Shown in pieces: positions 48,548 to 58,359 of a stretch of 64,000 bases of DNA (the stretch's first letter is position 1; the number at the start of each line of letters is the position of its first letter). The notes under the pieces are model-generated. The model was not told where the DNA came from. It saw only the letters and a list, made by a program, of their open reading frames with translations, and ran no database searches. The translations under genes and the position numbers were made by a program. The stretch is from Luteimonas marina (GTDB taxonomy: Bacteria; Pseudomonadota; Gammaproteobacteria; Xanthomonadales; Xanthomonadaceae). Location of the stretch: the NCBI RefSeq assembly GCF_007859325.1, contig NZ_VOHK01000003.1:248001-312000 (forward strand), in the 5' to 3' direction.

Positions 48548-49375
48548 ATGGCCGACCGGCTGGCCGCGCTGATGGCGCATTTCCCGGTGACCGCCGAGGT
48601 GTTCCACGCCGGCGCCCTGTGCGGCGTCAACACCCTGGAGGCCGGCGACGGACCGGGCCAGCTGCACCTCGTGCGCAGCGGCACGGTCGAGGTCTTCCAC
48701 GGCCGCGAATCGCTGCGCATCGAACGCCCCAGCCTGCTGCTGTACCCGCGCCCGCTGACGCATCGCTTCGTCAGCGATGCCGAACGCGGCGCGGACATGG
48801 CCTGCGCCAACCTGCACTTCGAGGGCGGGGCGAACAATCCGATCGCGTCGGCGCTGCCGGACGTGGTCTGTCTGCCGCTGGATGCGATCGCCGGCGCCGA
48901 GCCGGTGCTGGCACTGCTGTTCGAGGAGGCCTTTGAGCAACGCTGCGGCCGCGCGGCGCTGGTCAGCCGCCTGTTCGAGGTGGTGATGATCCAGATCCTG
49001 CGCCAGCTGATGGAAAGCGGCGAGGTGAAGGGCGGCCTGCTCTCCGGGCTTTCGCATCCGCGCCTGCGCAACGCGCTGGTGGCGATGCACGAGGCGCCGG
49101 CGAAGGACTGGACGCTGGAGGAACTGGCGAGCGTCGCCGGCATGTCGCGCAGCGTGTTCGCCACCGGCTTCCGCGAAGCGGTTGGGGCCACGCCGGGCCA
49201 GTACCTGCAGGGCTGGCGCATCGGCCTGGCGCAGCAGGCGCTGCGGCGCGGGCGGCCGCTGAAGATCGTGGCCCCGGAGGTCGGCTACGGCAGCGAGGCG
49301 GCGCTGTCGCGCGCGTTCAAGGCGCAGACCGGGCGTTCGCCGCGCGAGTGGCGGCGTGACACCGAGGTGGCCTGA
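48548..49375 (+). CDS. AraC-family regulator with cupin-like N-domain
   Basis: 275 residues: N-terminal cupin-type sensing domain (about 10-170, ESLRIERPSLLLYPRPLTHRF) and a C-terminal double helix-turn-helix (about 185-275, LEELASVAGMSRSVFATGFREAVGATPGQYL, VGYGSEAALSRAFKAQTGRSPREWRR). The ATG at 48548 follows CAGGAG. Divergent placement suggests it controls ohr and the hydrolase gene. It belongs to the cupin_6 type of AraC proteins often next to oxidoreductase or hydrolase genes; the inducer is unknown. Confidence 0.85.
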   Translation: MADRLAALMAHFPVTAEVFHAGALCGVNTLEAGDGPGQLHLVRSGTVEVFHGRESLRIERPSLLLYPRPLTHRFVSDAERGADMACANLHFEGGANNPIASALPDVVCLPLDAIAGAEPVLALLFEEAFEQRCGRAALVSRLFEVVMIQILRQLMESGEVKGGLLSGLSHPRLRNALVAMHEAPAKDWTLEELASVAGMSRSVFATGFREAVGATPGQYLQGWRIGLAQQALRRGRPLKIVAPEVGYGSEAALSRAFKAQTGRSPREWRRDTEVA

Positions 49376-49390
49376 GCCGCGGCGCCGGAC

Positions 49391-51178
49391 TCAGTCGATG
49401 AACTGCAGCCGCGCCAGTTCGGCGTAGAGGCCGCCCTGGGCCAGCAGTTCGTCGTGGGTGCCCTGGGCGACGATGCGGCCCTGGTCCATCACCACGATGC
49501 GGTCGGCCTTGAGGATGGTGGCGAGGCGATGCGCGATGACCAGGGTGGTGCGGCCTTCCATCAGGTGTTCGAGCGCGGTCTGCACCGCGCGTTCGCTCTG
49601 CGCGTCGAGCGCGGAGGTGGCTTCGTCGAGCAGCAGCAGCGGCGCGTCCTTGAGCAGGGCGCGGGCGATGGCGATGCGCTGCTGCTGGCCGCCGGACAAG
49701 CGCGCGCCGCGCTCGCCGAGCTGTTCGTCGTAGCCGGCGGGCAGGGCGGCGATGAAGTCGTGCGCCTCGGCCGAGCGTGCTGCGGCCTCGATGGCGTCGT
49801 CGCCGGCGTCGAGCCGACCGTAGCGGATGTTGTCGCGCGCGCTAGCGGCGAAGATCGCCGGCTGCTGCGGCACCAGCGCGATCGCCTCACGCAGCTCCAC
49901 CGGGTCGAGCCGGCGCACGTCGACGCCGTCGACCGACACCTGCCCGGCCTGCGGATCGTGGAAGCGCAGCAGCACCGAGAACACCGTGCTCTTGCCGGCG
50001 CCGGACGGACCGACCAGGGCCACGGTTTCGCCCGGCGCGACGCGCAGGCTGAACTCGTGCAGCGCCGGCGCATCGGGGCGCGAGGGGTAGTGGAACGACA
50101 CCGCGTCGAAGCGCAGTTCGCCGCGCAGCGGCCGCGGCAGCGTCGCCGGATGTTCCGGTGCGGCGATGCCGTTGTGTTCGTCCAGCAGTTCGCCGATCCG
50201 GCCCATGCCGCCGGCCGCGCGCTGCAGTTCGTTCCACACTTCCGCCAGCGCGCCCACCGATCCGGCGCCGAGCAGGGCGTAGAGCACGAACTGGCCGAGC
50301 GTGCCGGCGCTCATGTCGCCGCGGATCACGTCGTGCGCGCCCGACCACAGCACCAGGATGATGGCGCCGAAGATCAGCGAGATCGCGACCGCGGTGACCA
50401 GCGACTGCACGCCGATGCGGCGGCGCGCGGTGGCGACCGACAGCGCGACCGCGTCGGCGAAGCGGCCGCGCTCGTAGCCTTCGCGCGCGTGCGCCTGCAC
50501 GGTGCGGATCGCGCCGAGCGCTTCGGCGGCCAGCGCGTTGGCGTCGGCCACGCGGTCCTGGCTCTGGCGCGAGATCTTCTGCAGCCGGCGCCCGCCCACC
50601 ACCAGCGGCAGCACGAACAGCGGGATGCCGACCAGCGCCCACACCGCCAGCTTCGGGCTGGTCACCACCAGCATCACCACGCTGCCGAGCACGGTTACCA
50701 CGCTGCGCAGCGCGACCGACATGGTCGTGCCGATCACGCTGCGCAGCAGTTCGGTGTCGGCGCTGAGCCGCGACACCAGTTCGCCGCTGCGGCTGCGCTC
50801 GAAGAAGGCCTGGTCGAGGCCGACGAGGTGGCCGTAGAGCCGGTTGCGCAGGTCGGCGACCACGCGTTCGCCCAGCAGCGAGACGAAGAAGAAGCGGGCG
50901 GCGGTGGCGAAGGCCAGCGCCAGCGCGACCAGCAGCACCATGGCGAAGGTCGCGTCGATGTTGCTGCCGCTGCTGAAGCCGCGGTCGATGACGTGGCGCA
51001 CCGCGACCGGCAGCGCCAGGGTGGCGGCGGACGAGGCCGCCAGCGCCGCCAGCCAGGCGCCGAACAGGCCCTTGTGGCGCAGGACGAAGGGCCACAGCGT
51101 GCGCAATGAGCCGATCGGGGCCCTGGCGTCGGGCGCGGTGTCGCGGGCGCCTGTGCGCCGGTCGTGGGAGAACGCCAT
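49391..51178 (-). CDS. ABC exporter, MsbA/multidrug type (fused permease and ATPase)
   Basis: 595-residue half-transporter: six membrane helices (about 35-320) and an ATPase domain (about 340-595) with Walker A GPSGAGKST (about 388), Q-loop LVPQQPAIF, signature LSGGQQQRIAIARALL (about 490), Walker B LLLLDEATSALD and H-loop VIAHRL. Lipid or drug export is the family role; the substrate is not readable. It lies next to yigZ, overlapping its stop codon by one base (TGATG), and is convergent to the AraC gene. Confidence 0.92.
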   Translation of the reverse strand: MAFSHDRRTGARDTAPDARAPIGSLRTLWPFVLRHKGLFGAWLAALAASSAATLALPVAVRHVIDRGFSSGSNIDATFAMVLLVALALAFATAARFFFVSLLGERVVADLRNRLYGHLVGLDQAFFERSRSGELVSRLSADTELLRSVIGTTMSVALRSVVTVLGSVVMLVVTSPKLAVWALVGIPLFVLPLVVGGRRLQKISRQSQDRVADANALAAEALGAIRTVQAHAREGYERGRFADAVALSVATARRRIGVQSLVTAVAISLIFGAIILVLWSGAHDVIRGDMSAGTLGQFVLYALLGAGSVGALAEVWNELQRAAGGMGRIGELLDEHNGIAAPEHPATLPRPLRGELRFDAVSFHYPSRPDAPALHEFSLRVAPGETVALVGPSGAGKSTVFSVLLRFHDPQAGQVSVDGVDVRRLDPVELREAIALVPQQPAIFAASARDNIRYGRLDAGDDAIEAAARSAEAHDFIAALPAGYDEQLGERGARLSGGQQQRIAIARALLKDAPLLLLDEATSALDAQSERAVQTALEHLMEGRTTLVIAHRLATILKADRIVVMDQGRIVAQGTHDELLAQGGLYAELARLQFID

Positions 51179-51768
51179 CAGCCTTCGTCGTCGAAACGTG
51201 CCCGGTCACGGGTGGCGTCACGCAGCCGGGTTTTCAAGTCGGCGACGGCGCCGGCGGGCAGTTCCAGCACGATCCGCGCGCCGTCGGCGTCGAAGCTTTC
51301 CCCGCGCTTGTCGGCCGCGAACGCGGGCAGCAGGTGGTGCAGGGTGGACAGGTCGCCGAAGGCGACGTGGACGGCGACGGTGGCGGTTTCGACCAGCGGC
51401 AGGCGCGGCGCCAGCCGCAGGCACTCGGCCGCGGCGCCGCCGTAGGCGCGCACCAGGCCGCCGGCGCCGAGCTTGATGCCGCCGAACCAGCGCGTGACCA
51501 CCACCACGATGCGGTCGTATCCCTGGCCGTCGATCGCGGCCAGGATCGGGCGGCCTGCGGTGCCGGCCGGCTCGCCGTCGTCGCTGCTGCGATAGTCGCC
51601 GCCCAGGCGCCAGGCCCAGCAGTTGTGGGTGGCGTCGGCGACCGAGGCCTGTTTCACGAACGCGGCGGCGTCCTCGACCGATGCGATCGGCGCGGCGCTG
51701 GCGAGGAAGCGGCTGTGCCTGACGTCGATCTCGTGGCGCGCGGGCGCAGCCAGCGTGTCCAGGCTCAT
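51178..51768 (-). CDS. YigZ/IMPACT family protein
   Basis: 196-residue protein with the UPF0029/IMPACT N-terminal fold (about 14-125; KQASVADATHNCWAWRL, SDDGEPAGTAGRPIL, VTRWFGGIKLGAGGLVRAYG) and a C-terminal DUF1949-like ferredoxin-fold part. Function unsettled; in E. coli YigZ lies near translation-related genes. Its start overlaps the stop of the upstream gene as ATGA and its stop overlaps the ABC transporter start. Confidence 0.9.
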   Translation of the reverse strand: MSLDTLAAPARHEIDVRHSRFLASAAPIASVEDAAAFVKQASVADATHNCWAWRLGGDYRSSDDGEPAGTAGRPILAAIDGQGYDRIVVVVTRWFGGIKLGAGGLVRAYGGAAAECLRLAPRLPLVETATVAVHVAFGDLSTLHHLLPAFAADKRGESFDADGARIVLELPAGAVADLKTRLRDATRDRARFDDEG

Positions 51769-52847
51769 TCGCCGAGCAGCGGGCGCAGGTCGTCGGGCAC
51801 CGCCGCCTGCGGATGCCGGCGCACGAATTCGCGCAGGCTGGCGCGGGCTTCGTCCGGCGCGCCGGTGTCGCGCAGTTCGCGGATGCGCTGCAGCCAGGCC
51901 TCGCGCACCTGCGGCGAGTCCGCCGAGGCCGGGGGGCTGTCGTCGAGCGGCTGGTCGGCGAGCATGTCGATCTCCTGCGCCGGTTCGACCCGCGCGCCGA
52001 GCGCGACCGGCGCCGAGGGCACGGCGACCGACATGGCGGCGTCGCGACGGGCGGACGCGGTCGGGACGGCGGGCTGCATGCGTTCGCGCTGGCCGGCGGC
52101 CTCGTCGCTGCGCAGCGCGCGCGCAGTGGCGGTGCCGGAGAGGGCGGACGGGTCCGGGACGAACGCCGGTTCGGCGCTGGCGGCGGCCGGCGGCGCGGGC
52201 GGTGCCGGGGGCGGCGGAGGCGGCGCGTCGAACACGACGTCCGCGGATTCGGCGAGCTTGGCTGCCGCCGCCGGAGGCTCCCGCGGCGGCGGTGCATCCG
52301 CGACCTGCGGCGCCACGGGCGGGATCGCGGCGGCGGCGGGCGCTTCCTCCCGGGCGGCATCGCTGCGCCCGGCCTCCACCGCGGCCTTGCGCTGCTCGCG
52401 TTCGGCGACGGGCGGCGCCGGCAATGCCCGGGCCGGTACGGGGGCGGGGGCCGCATCCGCGGCGCGATCCGCCGCGGCGGCGGCAGGCGCCTGTTCGACG
52501 GGATCGATGGCGTCCGGCGCGGGCTGGGCGACGCTGTACGCGGGCAGTTCGGCCTCCGCCGGCGCCGACAGCACCTGCGTGTCGGGCTGCGGCCGCAGCT
52601 GCCAGGCGACGCCTACCGCGACCGCCAGCGAGGCGGCGATGCCCAGCCCGACCGGCCAGCGCGGCCGGCGGCGCCGGCGCGGCGCGGATGCGGTTCCACC
52701 CCGGCTCGCACCCGCATCGCCGCGTGCCGCCGCGAGGATCGCCGCATCCAGCGCCGCCGACGGACCCGCATGCGCGTCCAGCCGCGACAGCTTCTGCGCG
52801 AGATCGCGTTCTTCCTGCGTCAGCGGTTCGTGCTCGCGCATGTTCAT
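51765..52847 (-). CDS. Proline/alanine-rich membrane protein, likely anti-sigma factor
   Basis: 360 residues: a cytoplasmic N-terminal part (about 1-70), one membrane helix (about 72-88), a very long disordered Pro/Ala-rich periplasmic stretch (about 95-290) and a helical C-terminal domain (about 310-360, WLQRIRELRDTGAPDEARASLREFVRRHPQA) that looks TPR-like. The start overlaps the ECF sigma stop as ATGA, so an anti-sigma role is inferred. Family not recognised. Confidence 0.65.
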   Translation of the reverse strand: MNMREHEPLTQEERDLAQKLSRLDAHAGPSAALDAAILAAARGDAGASRGGTASAPRRRRRPRWPVGLGIAASLAVAVGVAWQLRPQPDTQVLSAPAEAELPAYSVAQPAPDAIDPVEQAPAAAAADRAADAAPAPVPARALPAPPVAEREQRKAAVEAGRSDAAREEAPAAAAIPPVAPQVADAPPPREPPAAAAKLAESADVVFDAPPPPPPAPPAPPAAASAEPAFVPDPSALSGTATARALRSDEAAGQRERMQPAVPTASARRDAAMSVAVPSAPVALGARVEPAQEIDMLADQPLDDSPPASADSPQVREAWLQRIRELRDTGAPDEARASLREFVRRHPQAAVPDDLRPLLGE

Positions 52848-53530
52848 GATCCCGCCACCGGTCCCAGCTGCGCGCGCAGCTTGTCCATCGCGTAGCGCAG
52901 GCGCGACTTCACGGTTTCCCGGCCCACGCCGGTCACCTCGCCGATCTCCTCCAGCGTCAGCTCCTGCTCCAGCCGCAGCAGGATCACCTCGCGCTGTTCG
53001 GACGGCAGGTCGGCCAGCGCCAGCTGCAGCTGGCGGCGCTGCTCGAACTCCGACAGCTGCCGCTCGGGCGTGTCCGGGTCCGGCACGCGTTCGGTCCGCT
53101 CGTCGGCGTCGGCCGGCGCCGGCGGACGGTGCTGCAGGGCGCGCCAGTGGTCGGCCAGGCGGTTGTGTGCGATCCGGTACAGCCAGGTCGCGAAGGCGGC
53201 CTCGGGCGTCCACGTGGCGCGCGCGGCGATCAGCTTCTGCCAGATGTCCTGGAACAGTTCGTCGGCCAGCGCACCGTCGCGCAGCTGCCGCAGCAGGAAG
53301 CGGTACAGGCGCTGGCGATGGCGGCCGTAGAGCGCTTCGAACGCGGCCACGTCGCCGCCGGCATAGGCCAGCATCAGCGCTTCGTCGCTGGGTTCGGGCG
53401 GGCTGGCGGGGACGGCCTCGTTCACCGGCAGCAGGGTAAGCCCTGCCCCGGCCGGAGTGAAGCCGGCGGCGCGCGTGCGCCGGCGCCGCGACGGTCGCGG
53501 CCATTGCGCGATGGGGATCGACATGTGCAT
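52844..53530 (-). CDS. ECF-type RNA polymerase sigma factor
   Basis: Sigma-70 family regulator. Region 2 (about 65-130: DVAAFEALYGRHRQRLYRFLLRQ, LADELFQDIWQKLI) and region 4 (about 170-220: LPSEQREVILLRLEQELTLEEIGEVTGVGRETVKSRLRYAMDKL) are intact. The start is uncertain: ATG at 53530 (228 residues) or 53524, or GTG at 53425, each adding only an unstructured leader. Paired with a membrane protein downstream, as in the cassette at 33 kb. Its targets and signal are unknown. Confidence 0.85.
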   Translation of the reverse strand: MHMSIPIAQWPRPSRRRRTRAAGFTPAGAGLTLLPVNEAVPASPPEPSDEALMLAYAGGDVAAFEALYGRHRQRLYRFLLRQLRDGALADELFQDIWQKLIAARATWTPEAAFATWLYRIAHNRLADHWRALQHRPPAPADADERTERVPDPDTPERQLSEFEQRRQLQLALADLPSEQREVILLRLEQELTLEEIGEVTGVGRETVKSRLRYAMDKLRAQLGPVAGS

Positions 53531-53612
53531 GCCAACGTCCGGAGGGCGGCACCGGGGTTGCCGGAGCGGTCGCTGATTCCCGTTATGCTCCCTGAATGGA
53601 GGTGGCGTACCC

Positions 53613-56537
53613 GTGAATGTCCCCGCAGTGGAGGCGACCGCATCGGACCCCGGGGACAACGCCGGGCTCTCCGGCCTTGCGCAACTGCTGGCGCGCACGC
53701 TGCCGACCGGATCGACGGTGGCGGTGGGCTGGGACGATCCGCTGCTGGGGATGACGGTGTCGCTGAGCGGCGCGGCCACGGCCGCGCACGGGGCCGCCGT
53801 CGAGGGCATGCTCGCCGGCCGGCCGCCGGGCGAGGACGGATACGACGTCAGCGCGGCCTGGGCCGTGGACGACACCCGTGTCGCGCTGGTCGCGCAACCG
53901 GGCCGGCAACTGCCCAATGCATTGCGCGAGGGCTGGGTCGCGCTGGCGCGCAGCACCATTGACGCGACCTTCGCCAGCGCCCGCGCGCAGTTGCGCATCC
54001 AGGGCCTGCGCAAGTCCGAACGCCTGCGCCAGGCGCTGTACGAGATCGCCGACGTGTCCGGCGCGGGCCTGGACATGCGCGAGATGCTGGCGCGGATCCA
54101 TGCCATCGTCGGCACGCTGATGCCGGCGGAGAATTTCTACATCGTGCGCTACGACGACGTGCGCGACACCATCCGCTTCCTCTATTTTGTCGACGAGCGC
54201 GATCCGTGGACGGCCGATCCCGACGAGGAGATCCCGGTCGCGCAGATGCCCAACAGCCTGACGGTGGCGATGCTGCGCCACGGCCAGCCGATGCTCGGCC
54301 CGTCCGCGCAGGTGCGGCGAAGGCTCGGCGTCACCAAGGACCCGGCGCACGGACCCGACAGCGCCGACTGGCTGGGCGTACCGATGCGCCGCGACGGCTA
54401 CGTCAGCGGCGCGATCGTGGTGCAGAGCTACGACCAGCCGCAGCGCTACACCCACGAGGACCGCGCCCTGCTGGAATTCGTATCCCAGCACATCCTCACC
54501 GCGCTCGACCGCAAGTCGGCGCAGGACGAACTGGAGCGGCGCGTCGAGGAGCGCACCCGCGAGCTGCAGCACGCCAACTGGGTGCTCGAGGCCGAGATCG
54601 TCGAGCGCGAGCGCGCCGAGCGCCTGCAGCGCGCGCTGTTCCGCATCAGCGAGCTGTCGATCACCGCCGGCAGCATCGAGCGCTTCTACGCCGACGTGCA
54701 CGCCATCATCGACGAGTTGCTCGACGCGAAGAATTTCTACATCGCGCTGCTGTCCGAGGACGGCAGCCGGCTCGAGTTCCCGTACTCGGTCGACGAGCGC
54801 GACCCGGTGCGCAAGCCGCGGCGCCTGGGCATGGGCCTGACCGAGTACGTCATCCGCAACGGCCAGGCGCTGCTGGTGGACCGGCACGGCATGGGCCAGC
54901 TCGTGGACGCGGGCCAGGTCCGCAGCCACGGCTCGCTGGCGCACTGCTGGCTGGGCGTGCCGCTGACCCGCGACGGCGCGGCGACCGGCGTCATCGCGGT
55001 GCAGAGCTACGGCGCCGATGTCATCTTCAGCCCCGCCGACCAGGAACTGCTGACCTTCGTCGCGCACCACATCGACGGCGCGCTCGCCCGCAAGCGTGCG
55101 CAGGAGTACCTCAAGGCGACCCACGCCGACCTGGAGTTCCGGGTCGAGGCGCGCACGCGCGAACTCGAGCAGGCCAACCGCGAACTGCGCGCGCAGATCG
55201 GCGAGCGCGTGCGCGCCCAGCAGCGGCTGACCCACCAGGCGCGCCACGACCACCTCACCGGCCTGCCCAACCGCGTGTTCCTGCTCGATCGCCTCGACAG
55301 CATGATGCTGCAGATGTTCGAGCCGGGGCGGCTGCCGTTCGCGGTGCTGTTCCTCGACCTCGACCGCTTCAAGCTGATCAACGACTCGATGGGGCACGCC
55401 GCCGGCGACGCGATGCTGATCGAGGTCGGCCGCCGCATCCGCGCCGCGATCGGCGTCGAGGACGTGGTCGCTCGGCTGGGCGGCGACGAGTTCGCGATCG
55501 TGCTCGAGTCGGTGGCCGACGGCGATGCCGCCGGGGAAGTGGCGTCGCTGGTGCTCAGGAAGCTCGGGCGCTCGATGTGGGTCGCCGGGCGGGAACTGTT
55601 TCCCTCGGCCAGCATCGGCATCGCGCTGTGGCAGCCGCGCTACCGCCACGCCGACGAACTGCTGCGCGACGCCGACGCCGCGATGTACCGCGCCAAGGCG
55701 CGCGGCCGCGATCGCAGCGAGCGCTTCGACGAGGAGATGCGCGCCGAGGCGATGCGCCTGCTCGACCTCGAGGCCGACCTGCGCCGCGCGATCCAGCGCG
55801 ACGCGTTCGAACCGTACTTCCAGCCGATCGTGCGCTTGTCCGACGGCGCGGTGGTCGGGCACGAGGCGCTGCTGCGCTGGCGGCACGAACTGCACGGCTC
55901 GCTGCCGCCGTCGGAGTTCATCCGCGTCTGCGAGGACAGCGGCCTGATCGAGCAGGTCGACTGGCTGCTGTACCGCAAGGTGGTCGCGTGGATGGGGCGC
56001 AGCCCGGAGGGCTACGTCTCGATCAACGTGTCGCCGCGGCACTTCCACGCCGAGGACTTCGCCGAACGGCTGCTGCGCATCGCCGACGACGCGGGCGTCG
56101 ATCCCAGGCGGCTGCGGATCGAGATCACCGAAGGCGCGCTGCTCGACGACGCGCCGCGCGCGGCGCGCATCCTCAATACCCTGCGCGGCCACGGCGTGCT
56201 GGCGCTGCTCGACGATTTCGGCACCGGCTTCTCGGCGCTGTCCTACCTGCATCGCTTCCCGATCCAGGCGCTGAAGATCGACCAGAGCTTCGTCGCCGGG
56301 CTGGTCGGCGAGACCCACGCCGAGAGCCTGGCGCTGGTGCGCGCGATCCTGGCGCTGGCGGGCACGCTCGGCATCGACACCATCGGCGAGGGCGTCGAGA
56401 CCGAACAGCAGCGGCAACTGCTGGCCGATCTCGGCTGCGCCTACGGGCAGGGCTACCTGTTCGGTCGTCCCGCGCCTCCGGTGGAGGGACGCGGCGCGGG
56501 ACGCCGGCCTTCGCGCGTCAGCGGGAAATCGAGCTGA
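53613..56537 (+). CDS. Dual GAF, GGDEF and EAL cyclic-di-GMP signalling protein
   Basis: 974-residue soluble signalling protein: N-terminal region without membrane helices (about 1-120), GAF-like module 1 (about 140-300), coiled coil, GAF-like module 2 (about 345-490) resembling the first (both have NFYI...VDERDP), coiled coil, GGDEF (about 540-705) and EAL (about 715-955). GGDEF at 623-627 is intact, but the I-site position lacks Arg (GVED). EAL residues look complete (EALLRW, NVSPRHF, EITEG, DDFGTGFSAL, KIDQSF, EGVE, YGQGY), so phosphodiesterase activity is likely and cyclase activity possible. Start GTG at 53613 after GGAGGT. It overlaps the next, convergent gene by 20 bp. Confidence 0.92.
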   Translation: MNVPAVEATASDPGDNAGLSGLAQLLARTLPTGSTVAVGWDDPLLGMTVSLSGAATAAHGAAVEGMLAGRPPGEDGYDVSAAWAVDDTRVALVAQPGRQLPNALREGWVALARSTIDATFASARAQLRIQGLRKSERLRQALYEIADVSGAGLDMREMLARIHAIVGTLMPAENFYIVRYDDVRDTIRFLYFVDERDPWTADPDEEIPVAQMPNSLTVAMLRHGQPMLGPSAQVRRRLGVTKDPAHGPDSADWLGVPMRRDGYVSGAIVVQSYDQPQRYTHEDRALLEFVSQHILTALDRKSAQDELERRVEERTRELQHANWVLEAEIVERERAERLQRALFRISELSITAGSIERFYADVHAIIDELLDAKNFYIALLSEDGSRLEFPYSVDERDPVRKPRRLGMGLTEYVIRNGQALLVDRHGMGQLVDAGQVRSHGSLAHCWLGVPLTRDGAATGVIAVQSYGADVIFSPADQELLTFVAHHIDGALARKRAQEYLKATHADLEFRVEARTRELEQANRELRAQIGERVRAQQRLTHQARHDHLTGLPNRVFLLDRLDSMMLQMFEPGRLPFAVLFLDLDRFKLINDSMGHAAGDAMLIEVGRRIRAAIGVEDVVARLGGDEFAIVLESVADGDAAGEVASLVLRKLGRSMWVAGRELFPSASIGIALWQPRYRHADELLRDADAAMYRAKARGRDRSERFDEEMRAEAMRLLDLEADLRRAIQRDAFEPYFQPIVRLSDGAVVGHEALLRWRHELHGSLPPSEFIRVCEDSGLIEQVDWLLYRKVVAWMGRSPEGYVSINVSPRHFHAEDFAERLLRIADDAGVDPRRLRIEITEGALLDDAPRAARILNTLRGHGVLALLDDFGTGFSALSYLHRFPIQALKIDQSFVAGLVGETHAESLALVRAILALAGTLGIDTIGEGVETEQQRQLLADLGCAYGQGYLFGRPAPPVEGRGAGRRPSRVSGKSS

Positions 56538-58269
56538 GCTGCGGCTCGTCGACGGATTCGCCGTCGGCGACCAGTGTCCGTGAGGCCTCGATCAATTCAG
56601 CGAACTCCGCGCGCAGTTTCCACGGATCGCTGCCCCGGGTCGCGCGCGCGCCGGCCGCGATCGCCGACAAGTCCCATTGCTCCAGGTGCTTGCCGCCGCG
56701 CAATGCATCCGCCCAGGCCGCCACCGTCGCGGCGAAGCGCATCGATTCACCCGGCTGCCGCGCGATCGCGCTGCGCAGTACCGGAGTCTCGATCAGCCGG
56801 CTCGTGCTCTCGCCGGGCCGCTTGTAGCGCAGCCGCAGGTGCGCCAGTTCGTCCGGGGTCCGCGCGTCCGGCGCCTGCGCCGTGCCGTAGCGCAGCGGTG
56901 GCAGGCGCTGTGCGCCGGAGCCGGCGAGGGTGATCTCGTACAGCGCGGTGACCTCGTGGCCGGCGCCGATGTCGCCGGCGTCGACGCGATCGTTGGCGAA
57001 ATCCTCGCGCGCGAGCATGCGGTTCTCGTAGCCGATCAGGCGGTACTCGCTGACCAGCGCCGGATTGAACTCGACCTGGATCTTCACGTCTTGCGCAATG
57101 GTGAGCAGGGTCGAGGACATCTCCTCGACCAGCACCTTGCGCGCCTCCTGCAGCGTGTCGATGTAGGCGTGGTTGCCGTCGCCGGCGTCGGCCAGCCGCT
57201 CGGCGAGGTGGTCGTTGTAGTTGCCGGTGCCGAAGCCGAGCGTGGTCAGCGCGATGCCGGACTTGCGCTGGTCGGCGACCATCGTCTCCAGCGAGCCGCC
57301 GTCGACCGTGCCGACGTTGAAGTCGCCGTCGGTGGCGAGGATCACGCGGTTGACGCCGTCCTTGACGAAGGCGCGTTTCGCCATCGCATAGGCCAGGCGG
57401 ATGCCGTCGCCGCCGTTGGTGCTGCCGCCGGCTTCGAGGCGGTTCAACGCCGCAAGGATCTCGTCCTTGCGGTCGCCCGGCGTCGGCGGCAGCACCAGGC
57501 CCGCGGAGCCGGCGTAGACGACGATGCTGACGCGGTCCTGCGCGCGCAGTTGTTGCGTCAGCTCGGAGAACGCCTGCTTGAGCAGCGGCAGCTTGTCGGG
57601 CGAGTTCATCGAACCCGAGGTGTCGAGCAGGAACACCAGGTTGGCCGGCGGCAGCTCGGCCTTGGCCACGTCGAAGCCCTTGATGCCGACCATCAGCAGG
57701 TGCCGCTGCGCGTTCCACGGCGCCGGCGCGACCTCGACCGTGGCGCGGAACGGCGTGTCCAGCGACGCCGGGCCGGGATGGCCGTAGTCGAAGTAGTTGA
57801 TGAACTCCTCGGCGCGCACCGCGTCCGCCGGCGGGCGCACGCCCTGGCGGATCATGCGGCGGACGTTGCTGTAGCTGCCGGTGTCGACGTCGATGGAGAA
57901 GGTGGACACCGGCTGCTCGGCGACGCGCTGCACGGGGTTGTCGCTGCGCTCGGCGTAGTTTTCGGTGTTCGCCGGTTGCGTGTATGCGGGCGGCGGCGCG
58001 GCCATGTCGTAGGCGATCGTGGCCGGCGCCGGCGCGTAGGCCATGCGCGTTTCCTGCGCGCGCATGCGCGCGGCGGCAAGCGCCTTCGCGGGCGCGGCAC
58101 CGCCGAGGGTGTCGAGGATTTGCGGTTCGGCGGGCGGCGGCGGGGCGGGCGGCGACACCCGGTCGTGGACGGTGCTCGCGGCCTGCGCCTCGCGTTCGCT
58201 CGGGGCGCTGGTGCAGGCGGACAGGACGATGGCGGCGAACAGGGCAGAGGCGAGGGCATGGCGTTGCAT
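56518..58269 (-). CDS. von Willebrand factor A domain lipoprotein (YfbK-like)
   Basis: 583-residue predicted lipoprotein: lipobox LSACTSA (cysteine about 19), a disordered segment (about 25-130), a YfbK-type N-terminal domain ([19 protein letters not shown], about 148) and a VWA domain (about 210-400) with an intact MIDAS start DTSGSMNS (about 219) and [11 protein letters not shown]-terminal DUF3520-like domain follows. It is probably a periplasmic metal-dependent protein-binding module. The convergent partner's coding end overlaps this stop by 20 bp; the start is divergent from miaA with 90 bp. Confidence 0.88.
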   Translation of the reverse strand: MQRHALASALFAAIVLSACTSAPSEREAQAASTVHDRVSPPAPPPPAEPQILDTLGGAAPAKALAAARMRAQETRMAYAPAPATIAYDMAAPPPAYTQPANTENYAERSDNPVQRVAEQPVSTFSIDVDTGSYSNVRRMIRQGVRPPADAVRAEEFINYFDYGHPGPASLDTPFRATVEVAPAPWNAQRHLLMVGIKGFDVAKAELPPANLVFLLDTSGSMNSPDKLPLLKQAFSELTQQLRAQDRVSIVVYAGSAGLVLPPTPGDRKDEILAALNRLEAGGSTNGGDGIRLAYAMAKRAFVKDGVNRVILATDGDFNVGTVDGGSLETMVADQRKSGIALTTLGFGTGNYNDHLAERLADAGDGNHAYIDTLQEARKVLVEEMSSTLLTIAQDVKIQVEFNPALVSEYRLIGYENRMLAREDFANDRVDAGDIGAGHEVTALYEITLAGSGAQRLPPLRYGTAQAPDARTPDELAHLRLRYKRPGESTSRLIETPVLRSAIARQPGESMRFAATVAAWADALRGGKHLEQWDLSAIAAGARATRGSDPWKLRAEFAELIEASRTLVADGESVDEPQLSSISR

Positions 58270-58359
58270 GGCGGGACTCCCGTGATGGTCGACGGGATTG
58301 AACGCGCGAGCTTCGGCAACGGGGTTGGGGCGGGGGCCAACCGTGCCGATAATGCCGCG

